Of a DNA stretch of 64,000 nt, positions 43,052 to 51,940 are shown one piece after another. Position 1 is the stretch's first letter, and every line of letters starts with the position of its first letter. Made by a program: the position numbers and the translations under genes. The stretch is from the NCBI GenBank assembly GCA_963792445.1, contig CAWBWO010000016.1, forward strand, positions 1 to 64,000, written 5' to 3'. The notes under the pieces are model-generated. The model made no database searches and was not told the DNA's origin. It saw only the letters and a program-made list of their open reading frames with translations. This DNA is from Rummeliibacillus sp963792445 (lineage in GTDB: Bacteria; Bacillota; Bacilli; Bacillales_A; Planococcaceae).

Positions 43052-43816
43052 ATGATTTTAGTGATGGACGTAGAAAATATGAATATTTCATTAGGAATGT
43101 TTGAGAATGAACATCTCAAACATCATTGGCGATTGAAAACAGATTTGCTAAAAACAGAAGACGAATATGCTATGCAGATTAAATCGTTGTTTACACATGT
43201 TGCTTTATCTTTCAATGATGTACATGGTATTATAATTTCTTCAGTAGTACCGCCAATCATGTTTACGTTAGAAACGATGTTCCGTAAGTATTTTTCAACC
43301 CAACCAATCATAGTTGGACCAGGGGTGAAAACAGGGCTAAACATTAAATGTGAAAACCCAAGGGAAGTTGGATCGGACCGAATTGTGAATGCAGTAGCTG
43401 CAATTCATGAATATGGAGCACCTTTAATAGTTGTTGATTTTGCTACTGTCACAACGTATTGCTATATAAATGAGAATGAGGAATTCATGGGTGGTGCAAT
43501 TGCTCCAGGGATTTCTGTTTCTGCGGAAGCATTATTTACGAGTGCTTCTAAGCTTCCAAAAGTTGAAATAGTAAGACCGCAAAATGTTATTGGAAAGAAT
43601 ACGATAACTTCTATACAGGCAGGTATCGTCTATGGTTATTTAGGCCAAGTTGAAGGAATTGTTCGTCGTATGCGTGAACAAAGTAAAGAAGATGCACTAG
43701 TTGTTGCGACAGGTGGCTTTGCGAATATGTTAGCTAAAGAAACGAAAGCCATAGATATTGTTGATCCGTTTTTAACGTTAAAAGGATTGTATTTAATTTA
43801 TAAGAGAAATCATTAA
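43052..43816 (+). CDS. coaX: Type III pantothenate kinase-like protein CoaX with altered motifs
   Basis: Type III pantothenate kinase makes 4'-phosphopantothenate for coenzyme A. From ATG 43052 it is 254 residues and similar to Bacilli CoaX throughout, including GSDRIVNAVAAIHEYG (Asp109 region) and FLTLKGLYLIYKRN at the end. The phosphate-binding motif normally DxGNT reads DVENMN at residues 6-11, and the usual DFGTATT reads DFATVTT at 129-135. Thus both key glycines and the motif threonine are changed, though the aspartates stay. The protein may be inactive as a kinase, have another role, or contain base errors. Gene order ftsH-coaX-hslO-cysK is canonical. Confidence 0.9.
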   Translation: MILVMDVENMNISLGMFENEHLKHHWRLKTDLLKTEDEYAMQIKSLFTHVALSFNDVHGIIISSVVPPIMFTLETMFRKYFSTQPIIVGPGVKTGLNIKCENPREVGSDRIVNAVAAIHEYGAPLIVVDFATVTTYCYINENEEFMGGAIAPGISVSAEALFTSASKLPKVEIVRPQNVIGKNTITSIQAGIVYGYLGQVEGIVRRMREQSKEDALVVATGGFANMLAKETKAIDIVDPFLTLKGLYLIYKRNH

Positions 43817-43832
43817 GAAAAGAGGAAAAGGA

Positions 43833-44723
43833 ATGGCTGATTATTTAGTTAGAGGACTTGGATTTAATGGTAATGTTCGAGCGTTTGCAGTGCGTACTAC
43901 AGATACTGTAGGTGAAGCACAACGCCGTCACAATACATGGCCAACAGCTTCAGCTGCACTTGGTCGTACAATGACTGCATCTGTCATGATGGGGGCTATG
44001 TTAAAAGGCGACGACTCCATTACAGTGAAAGTAGATGGTAACGGTCCAATCGGTCCTATGATTGTTTGTGCTAATGCGAAAGGTGAAGTTCGAGGCTATG
44101 TTACACATCCACAAGTTCATTTTGATTTAAATCCACAAGGGAAATTAGATGTGCGCCGTGCTGTAGGTACTGAAGGTTCCTTAGCAGTTGTCAAAGATTT
44201 AGGCATGCGTGAACATTTTACAGGTCAAGTACCAATTGTATCCGGTGAAATTGGTGAAGATTTCACGTACTATTTAGTAAAATCCGAACAAGTACCATCA
44301 TCAGTAGGGCTTGGAGTTTTGGTTAACACGGATAACACGATTCTTGCAGCTGGTGGGTTTATTATTCAAGTATTACCAGGAGTGGATGATGAAACAATCA
44401 CAGAAATTGAACAACACCTTGCGGAAATCGAGCCTGTTTCTAAGATGATTCAAAAAGGGTATACACCAGAGCAAATTCTAGAAGCAGTACTTGGAGAAGG
44501 TAATGTACAAGTGCTAGATACAATGCCTGTTAAGTTCCAGTGCACATGCTCTAAAGAACGCTTCGGTGCAGCAATCCTTAGCCTTGGCGAAAAGGAAATC
44601 CAAGATATGATTGATGAAGATGGGATGGCAGAAGCGCAATGCCATTTTTGTGGAGAAAAATACCATTACCCTAAAGAAGAGCTGGAAGGATTTATTGAAG
44701 AAATCCATGCACAAAAAAACTAG
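43833..44723 (+). CDS. hslO: Redox-regulated chaperone Hsp33
   Basis: Hsp33 holds unfolding proteins during oxidative stress; oxidation of its zinc-bound cysteines switches it on. The 296-residue protein has the substrate-binding N-terminal domain (RGLGFNGNVRAFAVRTTDTV near residues 6-25) and the C-terminal zinc module CTCSKERF near 235 and CHFCGEKY near 268, i.e. CxC and CxxC. ATG 43833 follows AAGAGGAAAAGG. The start is 16 bases after coaX, so co-transcription is likely. The prsA-like yacD found next in B. subtilis is absent. Confidence 0.97.
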   Translation: MADYLVRGLGFNGNVRAFAVRTTDTVGEAQRRHNTWPTASAALGRTMTASVMMGAMLKGDDSITVKVDGNGPIGPMIVCANAKGEVRGYVTHPQVHFDLNPQGKLDVRRAVGTEGSLAVVKDLGMREHFTGQVPIVSGEIGEDFTYYLVKSEQVPSSVGLGVLVNTDNTILAAGGFIIQVLPGVDDETITEIEQHLAEIEPVSKMIQKGYTPEQILEAVLGEGNVQVLDTMPVKFQCTCSKERFGAAILSLGEKEIQDMIDEDGMAEAQCHFCGEKYHYPKEELEGFIEEIHAQKN

Positions 44724-44774
44724 CATACGTCTAAACTGAAATACAATTCGCAAGTTTAAATTATTTGGAAAATA

Positions 44775-44808
44775 AACAGCTTACATAAAAAATGTAGGCT
44801 GTTTTTTA
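44775..44808 (+). terminator. Intrinsic terminator after hslO
   Basis: AACAG-CTTACAT pairs with ATGTAGG-CTGTT around AAAAA, then T6. Confidence 0.88.
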
Positions 44809-44838
44809 TTGACAAACTCTTCCTAAAAGAAGTAAAAT
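44809..44838 (+). promoter_or_regulatory. cysK sigma-A promoter
   Basis: TTGACA, 18-base spacer, TAAAAT, directly after the hslO terminator. TAGGAATT downstream of it may belong to a cysteine-regulator site, but I cannot confirm that. Confidence 0.65.
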
Positions 44839-44887
44839 CAAATTAACAAAACCTATTTAAATACTAGGAATTAGGAGTGAAGTAGAT

Positions 44888-45817
44888 ATGAGTAAATTAT
44901 TTAATTCTGTAACAGAATTAATCGGTAATACACCGATTGTAAAATTGAACAATGTGACTGGTCCTAATGATGCCAATGTGTATGTTAAACTAGAATATTT
45001 TAATCCAGGTAGTAGTGTAAAAGATCGTATCGCAGCAGCAATGATTGAAGCTGCAGAAAAAGCAGGTAAATTAAAACCAGGTAGCACAATTGTTGAACCT
45101 ACAAGTGGTAATACAGGTATTGGTTTAGCAATGGTAGCTGCTGCTAAAGGTTATAAAGCAGTATTAGTAATGCCTGATACAATGAGTTTAGAACGTCGTA
45201 ACTTACTACGTGCATATGGCGCAGATCTAGTATTGACACCAGGCGCAGAAGGTATGAAAGGCGCTATTGCAAAAGTTGATGAATTAGCAAAAGAAAATGG
45301 CTGGTTTGTTCCGCAACAATTTGAAAACCCTGCAAACGCTGAAATTCACCGTAAAACGACTGGTCCAGAAATTCTTGAAGCATTCGAAGGATTAACTCTA
45401 GATGCATTTATCTCTGGTGTAGGTACTGGTGGAACAATTACTGGTACTGGGGAAGTATTAAAAGAAAAATATCCAGAAATCGAAATTATCGCAGTTGAAC
45501 CAAAAGACTCTTCAGTTCTATCTGGTAACAAACCAGGTCCGCATAAAATCCAAGGTATAGGTGCAGGTTTTGTTCCTGAAGTTTTAAATACTGAAGTTTA
45601 CACTTCTATTTTCCCAGTTGAAAATGACGATGCATTTGAAGCTGCTCGTAAAGTGGCAAAAGAAGAAGGCGTGCTTGGTGGTATTTCTGCAGGTGCAGCT
45701 ATGTTTGCAGCGATTGAAACTGCAAAACGCCTTGGTAAAGGTAAAAACGTATTAGCACTTCTTCCAGACAATGGTGAACGTTACTTAAGTACATCTCTAT
45801 TCCACTACGATGACTAA
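44888..45817 (+). CDS. cysK: Cysteine synthase A
   Basis: PLP enzyme making cysteine from O-acetylserine and sulfide. The 309-residue protein has the PLP lysine in NPGSSVKDRIAAAMIE near residues 37-52, the phosphate-binding TSGNTGIG near 71-78, and GTGGTITGTG near 179-188. ATG 44888 follows AGGAGTGAAG. It is a single-gene transcript between two terminators. Its product also acts as a partner of the CymR repressor in Bacilli; cymR is not in this window. Confidence 0.97.
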   Translation: MSKLFNSVTELIGNTPIVKLNNVTGPNDANVYVKLEYFNPGSSVKDRIAAAMIEAAEKAGKLKPGSTIVEPTSGNTGIGLAMVAAAKGYKAVLVMPDTMSLERRNLLRAYGADLVLTPGAEGMKGAIAKVDELAKENGWFVPQQFENPANAEIHRKTTGPEILEAFEGLTLDAFISGVGTGGTITGTGEVLKEKYPEIEIIAVEPKDSSVLSGNKPGPHKIQGIGAGFVPEVLNTEVYTSIFPVENDDAFEAARKVAKEEGVLGGISAGAAMFAAIETAKRLGKGKNVLALLPDNGERYLSTSLFHYDD

Positions 45818-45838
45818 GTAAATAATTATATATTCAAA

Positions 45839-45877
45839 AGGACACCCGTTTGTAATGAACGGAGTGTTCTTTTTTGT
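45839..45877 (+). terminator. Intrinsic terminator after cysK
   Basis: AGGACAC-CCGTT pairs with AACGG-(A)-GTGTTCT, then T6. Confidence 0.88.
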
Positions 45878-46011
45878 ATTGGCTTTCCTATTATCTATAG
45901 AAGGTTAAACAATGTATTGGATTATATTATACTTTTGCTTAATATAAGGTGTTGTTATACTGAAAACAGATATATAGATTTAGAAAAACTTAAATTTGCG
46001 GAGGTTTTCTA

Positions 46012-47409
46012 TTGGAAATTCAACTGGTAAGGTCCGAGCCTTTTTCGATAAAGAAGGATGATTTTTTTAATAGTTATAAAAAACAGACAGAAAACCAAAT
46101 TCACCATATCTTTTTAGAAAGTGGAAGGGGTGGAGAAAAATCAATTGCTGCATGGAATCCACTTGCAATTGTTCAATCGACAGAAAGCGGGCTTCAAATT
46201 AATTGGCGTGACGGTAAAACTGAGCATCAAGTAGGCGAACCACTCCAACTAGTTGAAGAGCTACTTTCCCAATACAAATTTGAATCGCCAAGTGATTCCT
46301 TTTATGGAGGTGCTATTGGATTTATCACATACGATTACGTGCGGAGAATTGAAGTGATTCAAAATATTGCAATGGATGATCTGTGTATTCCTGATATCTA
46401 TTTTTATATTGTAGATTGCTGGACTGTACTTGATGCTAAAAATGAAATAGCAACAGTTATGAAATTATCTACTAGCGAGGTAAATGTTGAGGAGCTTGTG
46501 GAAAAGTGGCAAGCAGAATATTCTACGCCTATTTTCAATAATCATATTGCCCAAGTAGTAGAAAGTGATGAGTCAAGGATAGTGGATATGACACGCGAAC
46601 AGTTTAAAGCTGCTGTTGAACAAATACAGGACTACATTTCCCAAGGTGATGTGTTTCAAGTGAATTTATCTGTGCGACAAGCAAAAAAACTTGAAGCAGA
46701 ACCGCTGTTAATGTATGAAGCATTACGTGCATTTAACCCTTCTCCCTATATGGCATATATTCAATCATCTAACTTTGCAGTTGTTTCAGGATCACCTGAA
46801 TTATTGATTCAAAAGCATAATTCCTCTGTATCAACTCGCCCAATTGCAGGAACTCGCCCTCGTGGTAGAAATGATGCTGAAGATTTAGCGCTTGCAAATG
46901 AGCTAATTCAAAGTGAAAAGGAACGTGCAGAACATGTTATGTTAGTCGACCTCGAACGCAATGATTTAGGACGCATTGCAGAATACGGTACAGTCCATGT
47001 AGATGAATTTATGGTTATCGAAAAATACTCGCACGTTATGCACATAGTATCCAATGTACGTGGTCAAGTGTCAAAAGAGCGTAGTAACGCAGAAATTATT
47101 CGTGCAGTATTTCCAGGAGGAACAATTACAGGTGCTCCGAAAATCCGGACAATGGAAATAATTGAAGAGCTAGAACCGGTACGCAGGGGGTTATATACAG
47201 GTTCTATTGGTTGGTTAGGGTTTAATGGGGATTTGGAACTTAATATTGTGATTCGAACTGCATTTATAAAAGACGAAATAGCTTATATTCAGGCAGGGGC
47301 AGGTGTTGTTATTGATTCAGATCCTGAGCGGGAATATGTTGAATCACTTAACAAAGCAAAAGCACTCTGGCAGGCAAAGAAAATGGCGGAAGGGGTATGT
47401 GTACAATGA
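46012..47409 (+). CDS. pabB: Aminodeoxychorismate synthase component I
   Basis: With PabA it converts chorismate to 4-amino-4-deoxychorismate for folate. The 465-residue chorismate-binding protein shows ISQGDVFQVNLSVRQ near residues 210-224, PIAGTRPRGRNDAEDLALA near 282-300, and GAPKIRTMEIIEELE near 374-388. The sequence alone cannot fully separate PabB from TrpE, but the following pabA-pabC-folP genes settle it. The start is an uncommon TTG at 46012, seven bases after GCGGAGG. The stop overlaps pabA (ATGA). Confidence 0.94.
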   Translation: MEIQLVRSEPFSIKKDDFFNSYKKQTENQIHHIFLESGRGGEKSIAAWNPLAIVQSTESGLQINWRDGKTEHQVGEPLQLVEELLSQYKFESPSDSFYGGAIGFITYDYVRRIEVIQNIAMDDLCIPDIYFYIVDCWTVLDAKNEIATVMKLSTSEVNVEELVEKWQAEYSTPIFNNHIAQVVESDESRIVDMTREQFKAAVEQIQDYISQGDVFQVNLSVRQAKKLEAEPLLMYEALRAFNPSPYMAYIQSSNFAVVSGSPELLIQKHNSSVSTRPIAGTRPRGRNDAEDLALANELIQSEKERAEHVMLVDLERNDLGRIAEYGTVHVDEFMVIEKYSHVMHIVSNVRGQVSKERSNAEIIRAVFPGGTITGAPKIRTMEIIEELEPVRRGLYTGSIGWLGFNGDLELNIVIRTAFIKDEIAYIQAGAGVVIDSDPEREYVESLNKAKALWQAKKMAEGVCVQ

Positions 47410-47990
47410 TTCTTATGATTGATAATTATGATTCTTTCACATATAACTTGGTGCAATATTTGGGTGAGTTAGGAGAACAATTGCTGGTAAAGCGTAATGA
47501 TGCAATAACTGTCGGAGAAATTGAAATTCTTCAACCAGAGATTATTGTCGTGTCACCTGGACCTTGCACACCGAATGAGGCTGGAATAAGTCTAAATGTT
47601 ATTCAACACTTTGCAGGTACGATCCCCATTTTTGGGGTATGTTTGGGACATCAATCAATTGCCCAAGTGTTTGGAGGAAATGTTATTCGAGCAAAAAGGT
47701 TGATGCATGGAAAGACTTCACAAATATATCATGACAATAAAGGTGTAAATAAAGGATTGCCTAATCCTTATATTGCAACTAGATACCATTCATTAATTGT
47801 TGAGGAAGAAACATTACCCGAATGCTTAGAAATTACCTCTTGGACAGAGGAAAAAGAGATTATGGGAATTCGCCATAAAGAGTTTGCTATTGAAGGTGTA
47901 CAGTTTCATCCAGAGTCAATTATGACTGAAGGTGGAAAAAAGCTCTTAAAGAATTTTATCGATACGTATTGTAAGGAGCGGATATCATGA
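47406..47990 (+). CDS. pabA: Glutamine amidotransferase, aminodeoxychorismate/anthranilate synthase component II
   Basis: Supplies ammonia from glutamine to PabB, and in Bacilli usually also to TrpE. From ATG 47406 it is 194 residues, as in B. subtilis. Class I landmarks are VSPGPCTPNEAG near residues 48-59, catalytic Cys in FGVCLGHQSIA near 76-86, and GVQFHPESIMTEGG near 165-178. An upstream ATG at 47397 is too close to the GGAAGGGG site. Overlaps of four bases join it to pabB and pabC, so the three proteins are translationally coupled. Confidence 0.95.
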   Translation: MILMIDNYDSFTYNLVQYLGELGEQLLVKRNDAITVGEIEILQPEIIVVSPGPCTPNEAGISLNVIQHFAGTIPIFGVCLGHQSIAQVFGGNVIRAKRLMHGKTSQIYHDNKGVNKGLPNPYIATRYHSLIVEEETLPECLEITSWTEEKEIMGIRHKEFAIEGVQFHPESIMTEGGKKLLKNFIDTYCKERIS

Positions 47991-48826
47991 TTTGCTGGAT
48001 GAATGGTGAGTATATGGAGATTTCAAAGCTTTCTGTATCACCCCTAGATCATGGTTTCTTATATGGTTTAGGCTTTTTTGAAACTTTGAGAACATATAAT
48101 CATGAACCTTTCTTGTGGGATCAGCATTGCACACGTATAACTCAAGCTCTAGAAGAGTATCGGATTAGTATACCTTACGCTTTTGAAGAATTACGAAGTG
48201 TTATAATAGAATTGAATAAACGGAATGGACATACAGATGGCTATTTTCGCTTGAATATTTCCGCTGGTGAAGGCGGAATTGGATTGGCACAAACGAATTA
48301 TCCTAACCCAAACATTATTATTTTTCGTAAAGACCTTCCAGTCGTTCCGAGAGGACAAGAGAAGGATGCTGTATGGTTACAAACCATCCGTAATTCACCT
48401 GAACAAAAAATTCGTTATAAATCTCACCATTATGCAAATAATGTCCTAGGGCGATTTGAGTTACCTTCTTTGAAAAATTTAGAAGGTTTTTTTATGAATG
48501 TGGATGGATTTGTCGCTGAAGGTATAACATCGAATATTTTCTGGGTAATAAATAAAGAATTGTATACTCCTTCACTATCAACAGGAATCTTGCCAGGTAT
48601 TACTCGCCAACATGTATTAAATTTGGCTAGAGCAGCAAATCTTAATATTTACGAAGGAGAGTATACGCCAAAAGATTTGGAAAGTGCAGATGAATGCTTT
48701 GTCACGACATCCATTCAAGAATTGATTCCAATTCGATCTTTAAATGATAAAAGGTTCTTAGGTAATGAAGGGGTAATCTATCAGAGATTACATAATTTAT
48801 ACATTGCATCAATAGAAAAGAGGTAG
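47987..48826 (+). CDS. pabC: Aminodeoxychorismate lyase
   Basis: Fold-type IV PLP enzyme that splits aminodeoxychorismate into 4-aminobenzoate and pyruvate. The 279-residue protein shows SPLDHGFLYGLGFFETLRTY near residues 18-37, the probable PLP-lysine region RYKSHHYANNVLGRFE near 144-159, and GFVAEGITSNIFWV near 172-185. The C-terminal part keeps TGILPGITRQHVL. ATG 47987 lies in the pabA stop (ATGA), with AAGGAGCGG upstream. It is followed after five bases by folP. Confidence 0.94.
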   Translation: MICWMNGEYMEISKLSVSPLDHGFLYGLGFFETLRTYNHEPFLWDQHCTRITQALEEYRISIPYAFEELRSVIIELNKRNGHTDGYFRLNISAGEGGIGLAQTNYPNPNIIIFRKDLPVVPRGQEKDAVWLQTIRNSPEQKIRYKSHHYANNVLGRFELPSLKNLEGFFMNVDGFVAEGITSNIFWVINKELYTPSLSTGILPGITRQHVLNLARAANLNIYEGEYTPKDLESADECFVTTSIQELIPIRSLNDKRFLGNEGVIYQRLHNLYIASIEKR

Positions 48827-48831
48827 CAAAG

Positions 48832-49659
48832 ATGAATTTAGATAAATATAGAATATTAACAATCGATGGTCATACACTAGATTTTGCAAAAGAAACATTT
48901 GTTATGGGGATTTTAAATGTAACGCCTGACTCATTTTCAGATGGAGGAAAATTTAATTCTGTTGAAAATGCAGTAAAGCATGCTAAAGAAATGGTTGCGG
49001 ATGGTGCCAAGATCATTGATATTGGTGGTGAATCTACTAGACCAGGTCATACACCAGTTACCGCAGAAGAAGAGTTGTCACGAATCATCCCTGCAATTAA
49101 GGCTATTCGTGCAGAAGTGGATGTATTAATCTCAGTGGATACATTTAAATCAGAAGTGGCACGCGCTGCTATTGAAGCAGGTGCACATATCATTAATGAT
49201 ATCTGGGGAGCACAATATGACCCTGAAATTGCAAAGGTAGCGGCAGAACTAGAAGTACCTATTATTCTAATGCATAATCGTACAAATGAAGACTATGGTG
49301 AAGATTTCTGGAAAGATGCTAAATCAGATTTAGATAAAAGCATTGAAATTGCGCATAATGCCGGCGTAAAAGATGAGTATATTTGGTTAGACCCTGGTAT
49401 TGGTTTTGTAAAATCTCACGAGCAAAACATCGAGATGATGAAAGCATTGCCTGAACTAGTAGATATGGGTTATCCAGTATTACTAGCAACATCACGCAAA
49501 CGTATGATTGGAACAGTACTTGACCTTCCTGTAGATGAACGAATGGAAGGCACAGGAGCAACTTGTTGTTATGGTGTAGATAAAGGTTGCCATATGGTGC
49601 GTGTACATGATGTAAAACCAATTGCGCGAATGATGAAAATGATGGATGCATTGAAGTAA
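48832..49659 (+). CDS. folP: Dihydropteroate synthase
   Basis: Joins 4-aminobenzoate to the pterin diphosphate; target of sulfonamides. The 275-residue TIM barrel shows MGILNVTPDSFSDGGKF near residues 25-41, IDIGGESTRPG near 62-72, and WLDPGIGFVKS near 185-195. ATG 48832 follows AAGAGGTAG. It is central in the pabBAC-folPBK operon, so all late folate steps lie together. No changes in the pterin-binding motifs are apparent. Confidence 0.97.
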   Translation: MNLDKYRILTIDGHTLDFAKETFVMGILNVTPDSFSDGGKFNSVENAVKHAKEMVADGAKIIDIGGESTRPGHTPVTAEEELSRIIPAIKAIRAEVDVLISVDTFKSEVARAAIEAGAHIINDIWGAQYDPEIAKVAAELEVPIILMHNRTNEDYGEDFWKDAKSDLDKSIEIAHNAGVKDEYIWLDPGIGFVKSHEQNIEMMKALPELVDMGYPVLLATSRKRMIGTVLDLPVDERMEGTGATCCYGVDKGCHMVRVHDVKPIARMMKMMDALK

Positions 49660-49678
49660 GAGCCAATAGGAGGAACAT

Positions 49679-50047
49679 ATGGATTATATTCATGTTAAGG
49701 ATATGGAATTTTACGGATACCACGGCGTCTTACCTGAAGAAACAAAGTTGGGACAACGTTTTCGAGTAACACTATCTATAGCTAGCAATTTACAGCATGC
49801 TGGAGAAACAGATAATCTTGAACATACAGTAAGCTATGCAGAAGTCTATGAAGTTTGCAAAGAGATTGTTGAAGGAACCCCTTTTAAACTAATTGAGGCG
49901 GTCGCAGAGAAAATTGCACAGGAAATACTCAAAACATATCAAGCTTACGTAAGTGGAATTCGTGTGGAAGTCATAAAGCCGGATCCGCCCATTCCAGGTA
50001 ACTATAAAGAAGTATCTGTAGAAATTACTAGAGGAGTGTTTGCATGA
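49679..50047 (+). CDS. folB: Dihydroneopterin aldolase
   Basis: Splits dihydroneopterin to 6-hydroxymethyl-dihydropterin and glycolaldehyde. The 122-residue protein starts MDYIHVKDMEFYGYHGVLPE, includes the Glu-bearing EETKLGQRFRV near residues 20-30, and has the lysine-containing KPDPPIPGNYKEVSVEI near 100-116. ATG 49679 follows AGGAGG. It overlaps folK by four bases. Confidence 0.96.
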   Translation: MDYIHVKDMEFYGYHGVLPEETKLGQRFRVTLSIASNLQHAGETDNLEHTVSYAEVYEVCKEIVEGTPFKLIEAVAEKIAQEILKTYQAYVSGIRVEVIKPDPPIPGNYKEVSVEITRGVFA

Positions 50048-50574
50048 ACGAAGCCTATATCTCATTAGGATCCAATATGGGCGATAGAGAAGTGAGTTTA
50101 TGTCATGCGGTGCAACTATTGCAAAAACAGGATGCAATTGAAGTCGTTAAATTATCTTCTATCTATGAAACAGATCCAGTTGGCTATGTAGATCAAGATT
50201 TATTTTTGAACATGGTAATTCTTGTGCATACCACATTTACAGCAGAGAAATTACTTGAAGTATGTCAAGAAGTAGAACAGGAATTAAAAAGAGTACGAAT
50301 TATTCGCTGGGGTCCAAGAACGATAGACCTTGACATTTTGCTCTATAATCATGACAATATTGAAACAGAGACATTAATCGTACCTCATGCTCGAATGCAT
50401 GAACGTGCTTTTGTTCTCGTACCGTTAGTAGAGATTGCGCCAGAGTTGAAATACCCACCAACAAATGAATTGTTTAAAAAGATCCTCGCACAAGTTGGGG
50501 CAGAAGGTATTAAACTATGGAAGTCATTTTCTAATGTTCAAGAGTTCGTCAATTTAGAAAATGAAAAAGCATAA
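50044..50574 (+). CDS. folK: 6-hydroxymethyl-7,8-dihydropterin pyrophosphokinase
   Basis: Activates hydroxymethyl-dihydropterin with ATP for FolP. The 176-residue protein has ISLGSNMGDRE near residues 6-16, ETDPVGYVDQDLFLN near 41-55, and the signature RWGPRTIDLDILLY near 89-102. ATG 50044 overlaps folB, with GAGGAG upstream. It is the last gene of the folate operon. The small regulator gene yazB that follows in B. subtilis is not present; 157 bases without a gene separate it from dusB. Confidence 0.96.
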   Translation: MNEAYISLGSNMGDREVSLCHAVQLLQKQDAIEVVKLSSIYETDPVGYVDQDLFLNMVILVHTTFTAEKLLEVCQEVEQELKRVRIIRWGPRTIDLDILLYNHDNIETETLIVPHARMHERAFVLVPLVEIAPELKYPPTNELFKKILAQVGAEGIKLWKSFSNVQEFVNLENEKA

Positions 50575-50731
50575 GAAGACGATTTGAACAAGTAACAAGT
50601 TGGATTTAGAGAAGAATGAATAGGGGATTGTCAGAGTATTGGCAAGGTGCTACACAAAAGATAGTAACCCTTGAAATAAATGTGATAAAAAAGGTGAAAG
50701 TTAAGGTTCACCCATAGAAGGAGGAAAAACG

Positions 50732-51760
50732 GTGATTTCAACTCAAGAAAAGCCGTTCAAAATTGGTGATATTGTTATGGACAATCGTGTCGTCCTAGCA
50801 CCTATGGCGGGAGTTTGTAACTCAGCTTTCCGTTTAACTGTTAAAGAATTCGGAGCAGGTTTAGTTTATGCCGAAATGATTTCAGATAAAGGAATTGTCC
50901 AACGTAATAATAAAACAATGAGTATGCTCTATATCGATGAACGTGAAAACCCACTTTCTCTACAAATTTTCGGTGGAGATAAAGAAACATTAGTTGAAGC
51001 AGCGGAGTACGTAGATAAAAATACGACAGCTGATATTATCGATATCAATATGGGGTGCCCTGTCAACAAGATTATCAAATGTGAAGCAGGGGCTAAATGG
51101 TTACTAGATCCGAACAAAATATATGAAATGGTGTCCGCAGTAGTTGATGCTGTAGATAAGCCGGTTAGCTGTAAAATGCGTATTGGTTGGGATGATGACC
51201 ATGTCTTTGCTGTAGAAAACGCAAAAGCAGCAGAACGTGCAGGTGCATCAGCCATCGCTATGCATGGCCGTACTCGCCTTCAAATGTATGAAGGAAAGGC
51301 AAACTGGGATATTCTAAAAGAAGTAAAAGAAAACATTACGATTCCGTTCATTGGTAATGGTGACGTTGAAACACCAGAGGATGCAAAACGATTACTAGAT
51401 TATACTGGCGCAGATGGTGTAATGATTGGTCGTGCTGCTCTAGGAAATCCTTGGATGATTTATCGTACAGTTGAATACTTGAAATCAGGTAAATTAATGC
51501 CGGAGCCACCAATCCGTGAAAAGATTGATGTTTGCTTATTACACTTTGAGCGCTTAATGCGACTAAAAGGAGAAGTAATTGCGGTACGCGAAATGCGTAA
51601 ACATGCTTCTTGGTATTTAAAAGGTGTTCGTGGTAACGGTAAAGCTCGTAATCTTATCAACCAAGCTGAAACAGCATTAGAATTGCGCACAATTTTAAAT
51701 GAACTTGTCGAAGAAATCGAACAAAATGATGCAGCTTCTCAATCTATTCAAATTGGCTAA
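50732..51760 (+). CDS. dusB: tRNA-dihydrouridine synthase B
   Basis: FMN enzyme that reduces uridines to dihydrouridine in tRNA. The 342-residue TIM barrel shows LAPMAGVCNSAFR near residues 23-35, the catalytic Cys in INMGCPVNKI near 105-114, KMRIGWDDDH near 148-157, AMHGRTRLQMYEG near 174-186, and IGRAALGNPW near 231-240. The start is GTG 50732 after GAAGGAGG. Called yacF in B. subtilis, it lies between folK and lysS as here. A compact terminator follows. Confidence 0.96.
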   Translation: MISTQEKPFKIGDIVMDNRVVLAPMAGVCNSAFRLTVKEFGAGLVYAEMISDKGIVQRNNKTMSMLYIDERENPLSLQIFGGDKETLVEAAEYVDKNTTADIIDINMGCPVNKIIKCEAGAKWLLDPNKIYEMVSAVVDAVDKPVSCKMRIGWDDDHVFAVENAKAAERAGASAIAMHGRTRLQMYEGKANWDILKEVKENITIPFIGNGDVETPEDAKRLLDYTGADGVMIGRAALGNPWMIYRTVEYLKSGKLMPEPPIREKIDVCLLHFERLMRLKGEVIAVREMRKHASWYLKGVRGNGKARNLINQAETALELRTILNELVEEIEQNDAASQSIQIG

Positions 51761-51778
51761 AAGAGCCTTCTGAAAATT

Positions 51779-51813
51779 AAAAGTCGCCGCTAAATAAGTG
51801 GCGACTTTTTTCC
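51779..51813 (+). terminator. Intrinsic terminator after dusB
   Basis: AAGTCGCC pairs with GGCGACTT, followed by T6. Confidence 0.93.
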
Positions 51814-51940
51814 TCTTTATTGCATATAAAGTAGGGATTAAAGGGGAAGATGAGTAGAAAGACGTGAATCGTTAGTGAAAATTGTGTACAATAAGTACAT
51901 TATGGACTGCTTAGCGGAACAAATATAAGGAGTGAAAATA

